DNA of 64,000 bases, taken from positions 8,112,637 to 8,176,636 of the forward strand of contig JABAKD010000006.1 of the NCBI GenBank assembly GCA_012845835.1, written 5' to 3'. This stretch comes from Undaria pinnatifida (Eukaryota; Sar; Phaeophyceae; Laminariales; Alariaceae). The position numbers were made by a program, and so were the translations under genes. This document shows positions 53,501 to 63,615 of this stretch, in pieces (within the stretch, counting starts at the first letter, position 1; each line of letters begins with the position of its first letter). The notes beneath the pieces were generated by a model. That model saw only the letters and a program-made list of their open reading frames with translations, was not told the DNA's origin and ran no database searches.

Positions 53501-56500
53501 ACTACAGGCACATGCTACGGTAGAGGTTCACCATATTTTTCCAATACTACCCCTCGTTTGAGGAGCTTCATTTATAAAGTGGAGGATTATTTAGTAGATT
53601 CTGGAACAGAACAAAAAATTGTTCGTTGTTTGTGTTGGCCTGAAGGATTGAAGAGTTGAAATTCTAGGATAGATGACGATAAGAGATGTTGTAGAGCTTC
53701 GACAAGACAATCAAACCAAATGTCCGTGAGACTGAGGGGTTCAGGCAGGTCGTTGATTTCACGGAACGGATGGCGTGGGTTACAGGTATTGGACAAACGA
53801 TGATGGCGTGGAGAACAGCCTCGTGAGATCATTGTTCTCACGAGCTAACTTTCAGAGCTCGCGAAGCACAGGAGTCTCACGCAAAAGGCGCGAGACCTCA
53901 GCTGACCATCTAACGTGGTAATCGAGACGACGTTACAGTCCGGTGATTGCACAATTTACCATGAATTGCAGCAGTTTCTCCCGCCCGCCCACCTCTTTAT
54001 TTCGAAGGTGAGGGGAAGGAGCTATTGCGAGGCATAATTTCTTTGTCTGCAGCTAAATTACGGTGAGGAGTTTGAATGATCGGGGACCATTTGGGGAACT
54101 CGGCCATCCGAGACCGTGTAGTAGGCCCCAGACGAGGCGGCCAGGGGAGGGAGTAGTACAAGCACTACACGGGGTAACAGCGCTATGAACAAGAAGTAAC
54201 AGCGATATAGGTGAAAACTTGTGGATACCGTCAGTGCCGTCGGTAGCAGGTTACGCCAGCGGAAACTGCCTCCCACGTCTCAGAGAAAAAGAAAAACAAC
54301 TACCCAATTCGAAAGATAAAACACAAACCTAAAATTGCTACTGGATGAGCAGTCCCACGGCCTATCGATAGGTATGCAATGAAAATTAGTGCAGAAAAAA
54401 GAAGCGAAACTCCCACGGTTTTGGGTTAACGCCTTTCCCACTGGAAACCCTTTTTGGGGACAATTTTACCTGAAGTTAGCACGGGGAGGGATCTTGGGGC
54501 TCTAAAGGGGTTAAAGACCCCCGTCATTCAGAAACCACTCAAGACAAAAATTGCTACCTCTATATCGTAGAAGGCGTCTACAGCAAGTATAAAACGGGAA
54601 AAAAACGCAAGAAACTGGGATAAGAAGTCCCGAAATTTGGAAACACAAGAATGAAACCCAAAAAAGTGCCACCTCTATCGTAGAAGGCGTCCAATCAACG
54701 GCGCATGGTACGATAGAGGTATGGAGCACTTTTCGTCTGAAATGGTTTCTGGCCGACGGGGCTTCTTAACCCAAAATCGTCCGAAATAGGCCATTTTTTC
54801 TATGCAATATTCTACGTTGTGTACCTAGGCCATGGGATTTTTCATCCGGTACGTATGTAGCAGTTTTGCTTTTCTCCAAATCAGTTTTTTGGAGAGGTCT
54901 TAAGCTCCCAAATTGAGGGGTAGTGTTGAGAAAAAAAGTGGTGCACCTCTACCGTAGCACGCGTCCAATGCGTTTCCTATTAACAATCTTCTCACCCCAT
55001 GGCGACTCCAGCGATGGGCGAAGACACAGGAATACCCGCGTCCATCATGGCAAGGCTGCCCCCGCACACGCTCGCCATGCTGCTCGATCCGCAGCTCTCA
55101 GTGATCAGGCTTTCCACCCGAATGGTGTACGGAAAGTCGCGCTGCAAGAGAGGCACACACACGAAAAAAAAAACGCTCAAAATAAGTACGAGCGAATGAC
55201 GTGGTGTCTGGCAAGACATAGGATTACAGCAGATGGTCTATCTTGCGACACTCACGAGACTTCAAACCATATCCCGAAGGGTAACTCGGTTGTGCACTAG
55301 ATGTAAGTATAGGTCATTCGTGTCATGGACTTCGACGACAGTATTGATGCGTGCTACGCTAGAGGCAGCAATTTTTCGTGTGAAGTCATTTCTGAATGGC
55401 GGGGCTCCTTAACCCAAAATCGTCGAAAATACGACGTTTTCTTGCGTGATTTATGTTGCATGCCTAGGCCATGGGTTTTTTTCATCCGGTGGCAGTTTCA
55501 TTTTTCTCCAAATCAGTTTTTTGGGAGAATTCTTGAGCTCCTATTAATAAAGCCAGGAAAGTCAGAAAAAAAAGTGGCGTACCTCTACCGTAGCAGGCGT
55601 CATTATCATCACCATTATCATCATGGCCACCTGTGAGGTGACGTTTTCTGAAAGGCGAACGGTAACAAAACTCCTTCAGCTCCGCAGTTCCGACATGGGC
55701 AGAAAACACTTGGAGTTAGACTAGGACCATTTTAGGAGTTGGCAACGGGATAAGGGGTGTCCGAGACGTATATACCTCGAACGTAAACTCTTCAAAACTT
55801 TCCGCCTCCATTCTCCAACCTCCCAACAGCAGCACTCTACTGCTTGTAGTACAGTATATAGTTGCTGATCAGATACCCACCCGTGTCCTGCACTCTGCCG
55901 TACCTGGTATATTATTTGCTTGACTACGTGTCCTTATCTCTCTTGAGTGACAGCTCATCTCCATCAAAACTCGCTCCCTCATGGTCGTATGTATCGCCTA
56001 ATCAACATGCCTCCCACACATATCAAGATCCATTCCCGATTATTCACGCTAAATACCCCAAATGAATTCCCCGGTGAATGTCCACGCCGTTTTTTCGATT
56101 CAGACCGTGAAATTGTGCACACGTCTTCTACGTGCCCTTGCGAACATCTCACCAGATTTTTTTTTTTGTTTTCGCCTGAGATTTCGCCAGTTAAGATTTT
56201 TCGGAAAATGTGGCCCACCTTAGCCCAATTTTTGTCGGCGAAAATAAACAACAAAAAAACGCTGGTCTGGCCTCGGGATGGGCATGTAGAACACGCGTGC
56301 AAAATTTCAGCATCTACATCTCTCAAAAACGGCGTGGACATTTGGACTTTTGTGCGTAAAAATGAGTGAGACACATTATTTCCTTCAAATGACTTGGTTT
56401 TAGTGTAGGGTCCAGTTTTCTCGCCATACGTTGTTTAATGTTGAACACAGGCAGGTCAGATCTTCGATTGTTTTGCGCGAAAAATTGTACAGACATGCCC

Positions 56501-59500
56501 TGGAGTACGTCCAACCGAATCGTGCAAAAGGCGGCGCAATTTGTTTTGTCGCCCCCGCTGGAAAAAAAGCCTGAATATTATTGAAGAAACTGAAGGCCTG
56601 TTACTGGTCGATACGAGTTTCACTCCTAGAGACAGCCCGAGGGCGGGGGGGGGGAAATGGCCAAGTCAACCTCTTCCACTAGTCATGGGGGTCACTATGA
56701 TACCAAATATTCACCCTTTGGCTCGATATTGCGAGCGGCATTCGAAGGGGAGAGAATTTGCCTTTTTTTTCTTGACCCAGCCTGTGCGGTAGAGGTAAAC
56801 CAATTTGTTCCTGGGGCTCTTTGCCTTTCTTGACCTAAAACCTGATTGTTGGGAGAAAAATATAAGTGATACCCGATGCTCAAAACCATTTTTGGACGTT
56901 TAGCGTGATCTACCCTGCAACGGTTGGTTCACGCTGAACGTCCAAAAATATTCCGTATCCAAACTTCACGCCGAACTGTGGACTTTAGACCCCGAAATTT
57001 TGCTCGCGTGTTTTACGAACTCTTAACGTAGCGGCTCATAGAACACGTATTAATAGTAAGCAAAAAATCACGCTCTCACTCCCAAAATTAGCGTGGATAT
57101 TGGATGCTCAAACAATTCTGGGACGTCTAGCGTGAACCACCCTGAAGCGGCTGGTTCACACTGGACGTCTGAAAACATTTCCATATCCAAAGTCCACGCC
57201 GTTTTTTGGGAAACCGAATGTTTTCACACGTGTTGTATGAGCCCTTGCGGCAGAGGCTCATCGAACATGTAGGCAAAAAATCACGGTCTAACTCCCAAAA
57301 ACGGCGTTAACAGATCAAGAATTTTTTGAAGTGCTTTAGCTTGAGCCTGCCTGTAACGGCTGGTGCACGCTGAACGTCCAATTTTTTTCCGCATTCAAAG
57401 TCCACGCGTCTTTGAGACTTAAGATCGCGAAATTATGGACGTGTTTTATGAGCCCTTGCCAAATGGTCGCTGATTGGGGCGTTTTGTGCTGTTGCTATTT
57501 TCGCCTGGAAATTGGTCATTTGTGTTTTTGGGGGATACTACTCCCACCTTAGGCCCGGAATTTCTGTCAACAAAATAGACGGAGGTAACGCCTCGGAACG
57601 GGCGCATAGAACACACGAAAAATAGGGTCTGACTCGAAAAAACGGCATGGAACATTTGGGCTTGTGTACGCAAAAAGTGCGCAAAATCGCTGCACTGCCT
57701 CATTGCTTAGTACCTGGTAATATTAATAGTTGTCGACTTTGGGCATAAAAAATATAACTTTGAAGCGATAAAACTCTTGTTGCTTACTCGAAATTGCACC
57801 AAAATCTGTAAAGGCATGCCCTGGAGTACCTGGAACCGGCTTGTCAATAAAAAAGAAGAGAAATAACTTCTTCCACACCCCCCCCCCGCCCTTGAAACTG
57901 CGATTTCGTGAAGGGGACCTGGGCCTACCAGAAAGAAGAAATATATACCAGTTGTACCAGTTGTGGGGAGGAGGACGTGGATGCACATATGTGTCCGTGT
58001 GGAACAACAATAGAGAGTAGGACTCACATAGGAGGCGAACGTGAAATATACAAGGAGGAACGGGATGTTTTAGAGGAGGAGATGAGGAAATTTGACGAAT
58101 GTGACATGAAAGAGTTTGGTAGACCGGAGAGTAGTGCAAAAACAATCGCTATCCTAGGAGATAGATGGTGGTCACAGACGGCGAAACAGGAAGGGGAATG
58201 GATCATAAAACAGTTTTTACGCAATATATGGAAGACGCGTGATGAGCGCCCGAACGTTGGAGGTCTCTACTAGGAGTAGGAACGGTGCTCGGTCTCGAAA
58301 GGGATGCGTGGTCAATGGTCAAAGGACTATAAAATAAGGCAAGCAACAAATGAGTACGCCCTCCCCCCCCTCCCCTCCCAATAAAGGCTAACAGCGAACG
58401 TTTATCATCTAAAGCTGCTATGCTTTTTCTGGGAGGGGGAGGGTATAGGGGGGTATTAACCACGTTTGGGACGGTGTAGGACAAAAATCCACCCGATATT
58501 AAACGTTCACAACCCCCCTCTCACCTTCTCCCCCAGACTGCAGTCAACATCCACCACTGGAACTCCTTTACAGGCTTTCTCTACCCACCGGGGGGGGGGG
58601 GGGGGGGTACTAACCACGTCGGAGACGGTGTAGGACAAATCTAGCCAATACAAAACGTTCGCAATCGCCCCCCTCTCCTCCCCCAGACGAAATTTAATAT
58701 CTACCACTGGTACTCCTTTAAGACTTTCTCTACCACCGGGGGGGCAAGGAGGGGTACTAACCACGTCGGGGATGGTGTAGGATAAATCTAGCCAATATTC
58801 AACGTGCACACTATCCTCACCCCCTCCCGCTGGCCCTAAGAGGCAAAAGCTGAGACGAATTCTGAACCCGATTTTTCGACAACAAGACGCGTGCAAAGGC
58901 AAAGCGATGTGTCTGCGAATTGTCTAAATGGAAAGAGTGCAAATGCTTCAGACGCATGGTACGATCAATGTCATACTTCTGGCTAAATAAAAATCTGACG
59001 GGGCTCCTTGACCCATAACCGCCGAACGCCATTTTTTTGGGGGGAATAGGAGTGTCTTTTATGCCTTGGCCACCTATAGAGGTAGCACTTTCGGCTAAAA
59101 ACCTTTTTCTGACGGGGCACAATAAACCCAAATCGTCGGAACGCCATTTTTTATCGCCAAATAAACGTTATTTATATCCAATAGGCCATGCGTCTGTGCA
59201 TCGCGTTGGAATTTCAGTGTTCTCCCCCCCCCCCAAAAAAAAATGAACGAAGGTGTCTATAGCTCTTCAAGGCAAGAAGACCCTTGCAGGGAAAAAATGT
59301 TGCACCTCCATAGAGGTAACACTTTCGGCAAAAACATTTTCTGAATGACGGGGCTCCTTAAATCACAATTGGTCGGAACACCATTTTTGTTTCGCAATAT
59401 TAACGCCATTCATACCTAGCAGGCCATGAATTTGTTCATCGAGTTGAGCCCTCAGCTTACCCCACAAACAAGTTCTTGCTTTGGAAGGCAGATAGAGCTC

Positions 59501-62500
59501 CTCAATCGGTTAGGAGCCCGAGAAAAAAAAAAGTGCATCTCTACGGTATCATATTGTCATCATGAAAATAAAAATGGGGAAAATCTGCTACATCTGAAAT
59601 GTAATCATATTGCATATGTGATTACCATCACTCTGTTGACCCTGGTACAAGCTACACTGTAGTTCTAATGGGAGTCGCCGCCCTGTATTCTTAATGAGGA
59701 CACACATCCAGTACTAGTACGCGCGATCGGAGTATTACACACAGCTTGCGAAGATGAGTTTCGACGAATTTTTCGATCTCATATCAGGAGTGTATTTTTT
59801 AGTTTCATAATGTATGTTATTTTTTTTTCTTCGTCCCATTTATTACCCTCGCACTACTCTCGTGCTCCATTCCAGTAGTAACTCAGATTCGGGGTCACAT
59901 AGCGGGCCCTCCTCCCCCCCTCCCCACTACTGCGGCACGTGCCTTCATTTTTATCGCCGAGAAGAATTCAGTATTTTCTTCCCTCGTCGACTCGCGTCGA
60001 GTTGACACATAGGTCGGTGGCCCTGAGCGGAATTAATAGTTACTAGGGTCAACAGGACGATCATATGAAGACCGTCAGCCTAGATAAATCATTCTGCGCA
60101 CAGAGGCTAACTATGTATCCGCATCTGGAGTCATGCCCAGGTAGCGGTTGCATTTTTGGGGCCAAAACGTTTCTCACCTCAAGTGTGGAACTATCGGATA
60201 GTACGGTATATAGCTGTACGAGCTTATTCGTTTAGGACTACTAGCGCATAGATATGTCGCCCGCCCCGGTGGCGTATCAGGTTATCCTCGAGCCTGGCAT
60301 TGGTCAGTTTCGTGAGTCCGAGCCTCCCCGAGTGCAAACTCGTATAAATTCGTAGGGGTTTTTCTTGTGCACAATATTGACTTGCGGAAAGCGCGAGAGC
60401 GTGAGGAAGCAACATTTGATGAAAAATCGACGAGCAGTGGGATTGCTCAACCTTATGCGCGACAAAAATTGAAGGCAAGAACCGGGTGGGAGAAGGGACG
60501 ACACCTGTGGCCACGGCTTGTCCAGAAGCTGGAAAAGTACAAGCGTGTGAAAATAAGAGAAAAAAAGATGTCGGTCGGGGTTTTGCGCGAACGAGTGTCT
60601 TCGAAGTCATGTTTCAAGTGAGATATTGAGCTCCTCATGTTAGGAGCTTAGGAATTTCTGCTGTACCCCTAGCGTGGGATGACTCTTTTGACGGGGACGA
60701 AACCTGACCGCTGTTTGGCCGCGGGGCGGTTACTAACCACGTCGGGGATGGTGTAGGACAGAGCTTTCTCCGCCAGAGCGCCATGCCCGACTTCGCGCCG
60801 TCCCGGGGCACCCGTGCGACCCGTCTGAAAAATAAAACCCAAGCGGAATAGTACGGGAATACAAGGGATGGGATTAGATTGTATGGCACTATATGGGATG
60901 GGATGAATGGGAAGGAAACCGTACGTGATGGGATGGAATGGGATGGGAATATATGGGACGGAATGAGATGAAACGAGACGGGATGGGACGAGATGGGATG
61001 GGATGGGATGGGAACGTATGGGATGCGATGGGATGGGAATAGATGGGACGGAATGAGATGAAACGGGACGAGATGGGATGGGATGCGGTGGAAACGTATG
61101 GGATGGGATGGGAATAGCTTAAACAGAATATAGGACGGGACGGAAATGTATACGATGGGACGGGATGGGATATAATGATATTGGATGAGATGGGATGGGA
61201 TGGGGTGGGATGGGGTGGGCTTAGATGAAACAGAAAAGAGAAAGCGGAAATACCTTCAAGTTGCTCGATATAACTATTAACGCCGGCTATTTCATGTTTC
61301 CGCATGTTTTTCCAAATTGAAAATATCTTCGCTTTGCAAGATAACTCCCTGGTATGATATAACCACCGTATATTTCGTTATTTCGCATGTTTTTCAAGCT
61401 TGAAAGTGCCTTCATATTTGCTTGATAACTACTATAATACCGATATGGAGTTACAATTCCATACTTCGCATGTTTTTAATAGAAATCACAACCTTTGCTT
61501 TAGCTTGCCAACTATGCCGGGTATTTCATTATTTTGCATGCGGTTTACCTCTCCGACGCAGCTGGGAGGGAATGTGTACTGAAGGTAGAAATTCTTCATG
61601 ACCATCCCCGTGATGCCATCCATCTTTTGGCTTGACGCTGACCCTCCCAGCGTCACCGTCGCGATCGCCTGCAATTCCCATTGAGGGAGGGAGAGACGGA
61701 GGGAGGGAGGGGAACGACGCAAATTATAACCCCTTTGAGACCTCAAGAGGGAAAAAAAACAAAAAAAAAATGACAAAAAAACGAAAAAAAAATGGTCACA
61801 CGAACCAGGCCTGGATGCTGGGTAGAGCAGTAGCCATTACGAGACGTCGAGATTAGTATCTACGATAGAGTATGGAAATCGGGGAATACTTTGATATATG
61901 GGTTTTAATGCGGTCGACCAAATTTTCAACAAAAGAAAAAGTTGTCGGATTTTTCCCGGACAAAGTTCTATGGGATGGGTTGGGGTAGGGGCTACGGTTA
62001 GGGCTAGGGTCTAAAGTAGTGTTGTGGACAGTTTTTGGTATTTTCCGTCTCATAATACTGGAAGCACACGGGGGTCAAACCAAATTCCCCGATTCCAATA
62101 GTTTATCCCATAAAATAATCCAAAACTGCGGTAAAGGCGGTTCGGGTAGAGGGTGCGTTCACTACTCCGGAGGACCATGGTAGTCATAACCCACGATGTA
62201 CACAAAAACCTATATATTACCCTATTTTTACCAGCCATCTTTATTTGTCCAGATTACTGCGGGAGTCATCCCACGCTAGAAGGTGCAGCAGATTCTAAGA
62301 AGTTTTTGAGCTCCGAACATGAGGAGCTTCATATCTCACCCGAAACCTTGCTTCGAAGACACTCGTTCGCGCAACCCGTATGCCAAACATTTCTATACGC
62401 TAGTCTTGAAACAAATATGATCGTAAACGTATAAAACTAACCGATAGTTTCACACTTGAGGAGCTCAACCGGTCAAAGGGTATACCTTGTTTTGGTCCAA

Positions 62501-63615
62501 AAAGTGCACGTTCTACACACCGTGGGATGACTCCCTGATTACTATAGTCCTCCGCAATAGTGTATGCAAAGCGCAACGAACGGCAGGAGCCGTAAGACAC
62601 ACGCACCGCATTCTCATACAAATAAATAGTATCAATACGTGGGTTGATAACGTCAAAATTATCTTGCTTTTGGTCGATATAAACGGACCCCACAAGGGCG
62701 ATGCTCGCCACATAGCGGGACACCGACGGTAGGATCCCCCATTTAAGGCGGTCTGAACAAGGCGGCATCCCGACATAAGGCGGTCAAAATCGCTTGGTGC
62801 GACTGGGAAAATGTGCTCGCATCCCCGAACGAATAAGGCGGCTTCCCCCAATAAGGCGGTCATACTGCTCTGGCACACCACCGCCTTACTTGGAGACTCC
62901 GACTGTAGACAGTAAACCTGTCCACATCGGTAACCCCGTAATCGATAACCCCCAATAACCCAGTACTGTTCACCGCAATACCAGTGGTCGGCATTGCAGC
63001 AAACAGTATACCAGTAACCGATATACCAGTAAACAGTACACCAGGAACCGCAGAAACCGGCATACCAGTAAATGGTACACTCGTAACCGGCAAATAAACA
63101 GCAACCGAAAATAAACCGATAACACTGCAAAAGACGATAACCCAGCAACACGTAACCGGCAAGCAAGTACCCGGCAAACCAGCAACCAGTTTTATACAGG
63201 CAGCAGGTAGATATAGTAAACCGTTAGCATATCGTAAAGAGCACCGTGGGGGGGGGGGGGGAGAGGGGAGACACCTGTGAGCACGGCTTGTCCAGAACGT
63301 ACCTGAGGGTGAAACCTCCAACCCGTTGAGCTGGACAGTAAAAACGACGACTAAGAAAACAAGAAAAGACAAAAGGTACCAGGTATTCCGATAGCATCCC
63401 GTGAAGCAGCAGTAACAGTGAATCCCTAAAAAGCGGCAATGTTACGGATTCGCCCTCGATGAAAATCGCGCGATGTCGCGTGCCGTGGCCTATGGTGTGG
63501 TGTGTGGCGTCACGCCATGTGATGCTGCGATCCATACCTGAGTGTCTCCCCTCGTAAACAGGCATGAACCGTGCGTCCTCGGCAGCAGAGACGTTTCCAC
63601 GCTGATTGGACGAAC
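47187..63615 (-). CDS. PNPT1: Polynucleotide phosphorylase (PNPase), C-terminal part, partial
   Basis: PNPase degrades RNA 3'-to-5' with phosphate, in chloroplasts or mitochondria in eukaryotes. Ten exons in phase give 498 codons: 63538-63615, 61549-61668, 60738-60824, 54996-55141, 52051-52166, 51268-51470, 50264-50385, 48870-49010, 48317-48455 and 47187-47531. Order: second RNase PH domain with [25 protein letters not shown] (phosphate-contacting Arg pair), [10 protein letters not shown] and [10 protein letters not shown] (catalytic Asp and Lys); KH domain with [12 protein letters not shown] (GxxG loop); S1 domain with [20 protein letters not shown]; then a Gly/Pro/Thr-rich tail. Key catalytic residues are present. 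The first RNase PH domain and any transit peptide lie beyond the right edge, so the organelle cannot be decided. The longest intron, 55142-60737, is 5.6 kb. Confidence 0.96.
47532..48316. other. PNPase intron with poly-G and CCTC tracts
   Basis: Poly-G tracts at 47618-47700 and a CCTC/CCTT low-complexity run at 48050-48170. No exon was seen. Confidence 0.7.
48317..48455 (-). CDS. PNPT1: PNPase exon, S1 domain core
   Basis: Completes Arg, then [34 protein letters not shown] and [10 protein letters not shown], phase 0 before gtgagt. It matches G.V..I..FGAFVE..PG.EGL(V/I)HISE(L/I). Confidence 0.97.
48495..48797 (-). pseudogene. PNPT1: Two decayed copies of PNPase exon 48870-49010 donor side
   Basis: 48495-48600 and 48731-48797 repeat the cgtcttgccgatgg, cgttacgttaaagtcgctgg and gatgccg(c)gggcga order of the real exon end. 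Each keeps the donor region altered (cctgtaagt, ctggtatgt). All three line up in the same orientation. Confidence 0.85.
48870..49010 (-). CDS. PNPT1: PNPase exon between KH and S1
   Basis: [40 protein letters not shown] and GKTY plus two bases of Arg before gtgatt. AIGKTYR joins DCEVKTI as in VG..Y.G.V..I of the family. A Gly-rich insertion is unusual. Confidence 0.92.
49965..50010 (+). mobile_element. LINE-like family B terminal fragment with poly-C
   Basis: catacccatactactacggc to cacaaactcagtaccccccc. The family A copy starts right after the C tract. Confidence 0.55.
50015..50258 (+). mobile_element. LINE-like family A, 5'-truncated, poly-C tail
   Basis: Coding tail [20 protein letters not shown] then [12 protein letters not shown], followed by the 3' UTR and a C-rich tail to 50257. 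It ends 5 bp from the PNPase KH exon donor. Confidence 0.8.
50264..50385 (-). CDS. PNPT1: PNPase exon, KH domain
   Basis: [20 protein letters not shown] then [20 protein letters not shown] plus two bases of Asn, donor gtgagg. The GPGG loop and I.I.DDG.V.I pattern are typical of the PNPase KH domain. The poly-C tail of a retroelement abuts the donor on the intron side. Confidence 0.97.
50515..50790 (-). mobile_element. LINE-like family B, longest copy
   Basis: The minus-strand frame reads [20 protein letters not shown] and [19 protein letters not shown], then the 3' region with acgtgctccgtcccggcata and a C-rich tail. The frame could be the end of a reverse transcriptase-like protein, but no motif proves it. 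Confidence 0.55.
50940..51185 (-). mobile_element. Chimeric A-to-B LINE-like 3' end
   Basis: On the minus strand, family A 3' UTR (51185 to about 51078) switches abruptly within the tctcgaaaggaat core to family B (ttggtgcaagatg ... acgtgctccgtcccggcata) and ends in a C tract at 50942-50960. Template switching during reverse transcription would explain the join. Confidence 0.6.
51268..51470 (-). CDS. PNPT1: PNPase exon, end of second RNase PH domain
   Basis: Completes Gly, then [40 protein letters not shown] and [17 protein letters not shown], donor gtgggt. It matches IT(A/S).Q.DIK..G.....(A/L).(Q)A..GRLHIL..M. Confidence 0.97.
51483..52050. repeat. Poly-G tract and CCATA pentanucleotide array
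   Basis: G run at about 51493-51512, then ATACCATACC-type repeats from 51580 to the exon donor at 52050. The degenerate units spell accgtacc variants. Confidence 0.9.
52051..52166 (-). CDS. PNPT1: PNPase exon with catalytic Asp segment
   Basis: Completes Gly, then [38 protein letters not shown] and one base of Gly. LTDILG.ED..G.MDFK(V/I)AG carries the active-site acidic residues and Lys of the second PH domain. Confidence 0.98.
52262..52360. repeat. CGAGA pentanucleotide array
   Basis: gacgagacgagacgagac units grading into caaggcaagacaaggc. Confidence 0.95.
52585..52745. repeat. CAGCC/CAGCA degenerate array
   Basis: cagcccagcccagcac-type units. Confidence 0.9.
52749..52828 (-). pseudogene. 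PNPT1: Decayed copy of PNPase exon 54996-55141 donor side
   Basis: Minus-strand [19 protein letters not shown] followed by ggtgag copies [18 protein letters not shown] of the real exon 2.2 kb away, including the ctcaccccatggcgactcc boundary. Unlike most copies it keeps an intact GT donor. Confidence 0.88.
52975..53345 (-). repeat. Dispersed repeat family E
   Basis: ggtggcgtatcaggtt ... gacttgcggaaagcg ... cgacgagcagtgggattgct order shared with 60255-60572. Confidence 0.75.
53346..54700. other. PNPase intron segment without recognisable gene
   Basis: It has a short direct duplication at 53385-53510 (ctcgcccaaaacctgatttg) and fragments of the TGCTACGGTAGAGG MITE family after 54420. Otherwise nothing was seen. 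Confidence 0.5.
54701..54967. mobile_element. MITE family with TGCTACGGTAGAGG termini
   Basis: gcgcatggtacgatagaggt at the left, cacctctaccgtagcacgcg at the right; ggcttcttaacccaaaatcg and ccatgggattttt interior. Confidence 0.7.
54996..55141 (-). CDS. PNPT1: PNPase exon with [10 protein letters not shown] motif
   Basis: 146 bp: [40 protein letters not shown] and SPIAGVAM plus two bases of Gly, donor gtgaga. It is almost identical in pattern to FPYT(I/V)[28 protein letters not shown] of bacteria. Confidence 0.98.
55346..55602. mobile_element. MITE family with TGCTACGGTAGAGG termini (best copy)
   Basis: gatgcgtgctacgctagagg and cctctaccgtagcaggcgtc form the inverted ends; interior ggggctccttaacccaaaat. 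Confidence 0.75.
56880..57470. repeat. Three ~230 bp tandem units each with a hairpin
   Basis: Units near 56890, 57118 and 57345 each carry ggacgtntagcgtgaacca-like and tggttcacgctgaacgtcc-like arms, then tccaaagtccacgccg-type and cgtgtt(t/g)tatgagccct-type phrases. A weaker relative lies at 56050-56370. Confidence 0.8.
57900..58375 (+). mobile_element. LINE-like family A, longest copy
   Basis: ORF about 57908-58273: [51 protein letters not shown] and [16 protein letters not shown] with stop, then the 3' UTR and a C-rich tail. The zinc-knuckle-like Cys/His cluster and polar tail suit the C-terminus of a non-LTR reverse transcriptase. No reverse transcriptase core remains. Confidence 0.75.
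58430..58800 (-). pseudogene. PNPT1: Three tandem decayed copies of PNPase exon 60738-60824 donor end
   Basis: 58454-58485, 58608-58640 and 58753-58785 each repeat the taaccacgtcggggatggtg boundary, reading [10 protein letters not shown] and [10 protein letters not shown] where the real exon reads [10 protein letters not shown] then gttagt. The ~150 bp unit includes a ctggtactcctttaa(a)gact phrase and a G tract, absent from the real exon. Confidence 0.85.
58948..59555. mobile_element. Two degraded copies of the TGCTACGGTAGAGG MITE family
   Basis: Phrases gacggggctccttgaccc, ggggctccttaaatcac and repeated cctccatagaggtaacactt. Termini are not cleanly preserved. Confidence 0.5.
59890..60010 (+). 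repeat. Dispersed ~120 bp repeat (CCTCCCCACTAC family)
   Basis: ggggtcacatagcgggccct ... cccctccccactactgcgg ... ctcgtcgactcgcgtcgag. Sisters at 225-345, 36770-36912 and 39835-39960. Confidence 0.7.
60128..60685. mobile_element. GAGTCATCCCACG MITE split by a family E insertion
   Basis: Left half 60128-60256 and right half 60573-60685 together match 45628-45894. A family E repeat (about 60257-60572) sits between, with GTCG at both junctions. Confidence 0.7.
60738..60824 (-). CDS. PNPT1: PNPase exon with GRREVGHG motif
   Basis: 29 codons, phase 0: [20 protein letters not shown] then ALSYTIPDV, with the slightly unusual donor gttagt. GRREIGHG contains the phosphate-site Arg pair of the second PH domain. 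Confidence 0.97.
60885..61235. repeat. GGGAT/GGAAT pentanucleotide array
   Basis: gggatgggatgggat units with gaatgagatgaaacg variants between the exons at 60824 and 61549. Confidence 0.95.
61275..61540. repeat. ~90 bp tandem units abutting a PNPase donor
   Basis: ttcgcatgtttt(t) and cttgata/cttgcca phrases recur about three times up to the donor at 61548. Confidence 0.65.
61549..61668 (-). CDS. PNPT1: PNPase exon AIATVTLGG...FPPSCVGE
   Basis: 40 codons, phase 0: [20 protein letters not shown] then [15 protein letters not shown], donor gtaaac. It joins RGDTQ upstream and [11 protein letters not shown] downstream, matching RGETQAL.T.TLG ... Y.FPPYSVGE. Confidence 0.96.
61864..62119. mobile_element. 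Palindromic-end MITE copy 2 (ATGGAAATCGGGGAAT)
   Basis: Same order of phrases as 43395-43674 (cggacaaagttctatggg, gggtctaaagtagtgtt, ccgtctcataat). The TTAGGG-like run is degraded. Confidence 0.8.
62261..62535. mobile_element. MITE with GGGAGTCATCCCACG termini (best copy)
   Basis: GGGAGTCATCCCACG at the left and CGTGGGATGACTCCC at the right are perfect inverted 15-mers bounding 275 bp. Confidence 0.88.
62727..62905. mobile_element. pogo/Tigger-like MITE copy
   Basis: cggtaggatcccccatttaa ... ggagactccgactg then ta, with AAGGCGGT interior. Confidence 0.7.
62925..63195. repeat. Degenerate ACCAGTAACCGGTAT tandem repeat
   Basis: Units of about 15 bp (ccagtaaacagtacacc, ccggtataccagtaa variants). 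Confidence 0.8.
63538..63615 (-). CDS. PNPT1: PNPase exon [16 protein letters not shown] (5'-most in window)
   Basis: 26 codons, phase 0, acceptor tgatag and donor gtatgg: [20 protein letters not shown] then TRGDTQ. It matches the opening of the second RNase PH domain (IR.I..E.G.LPRTHGSALFTRGETQ). Confidence 0.97.
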
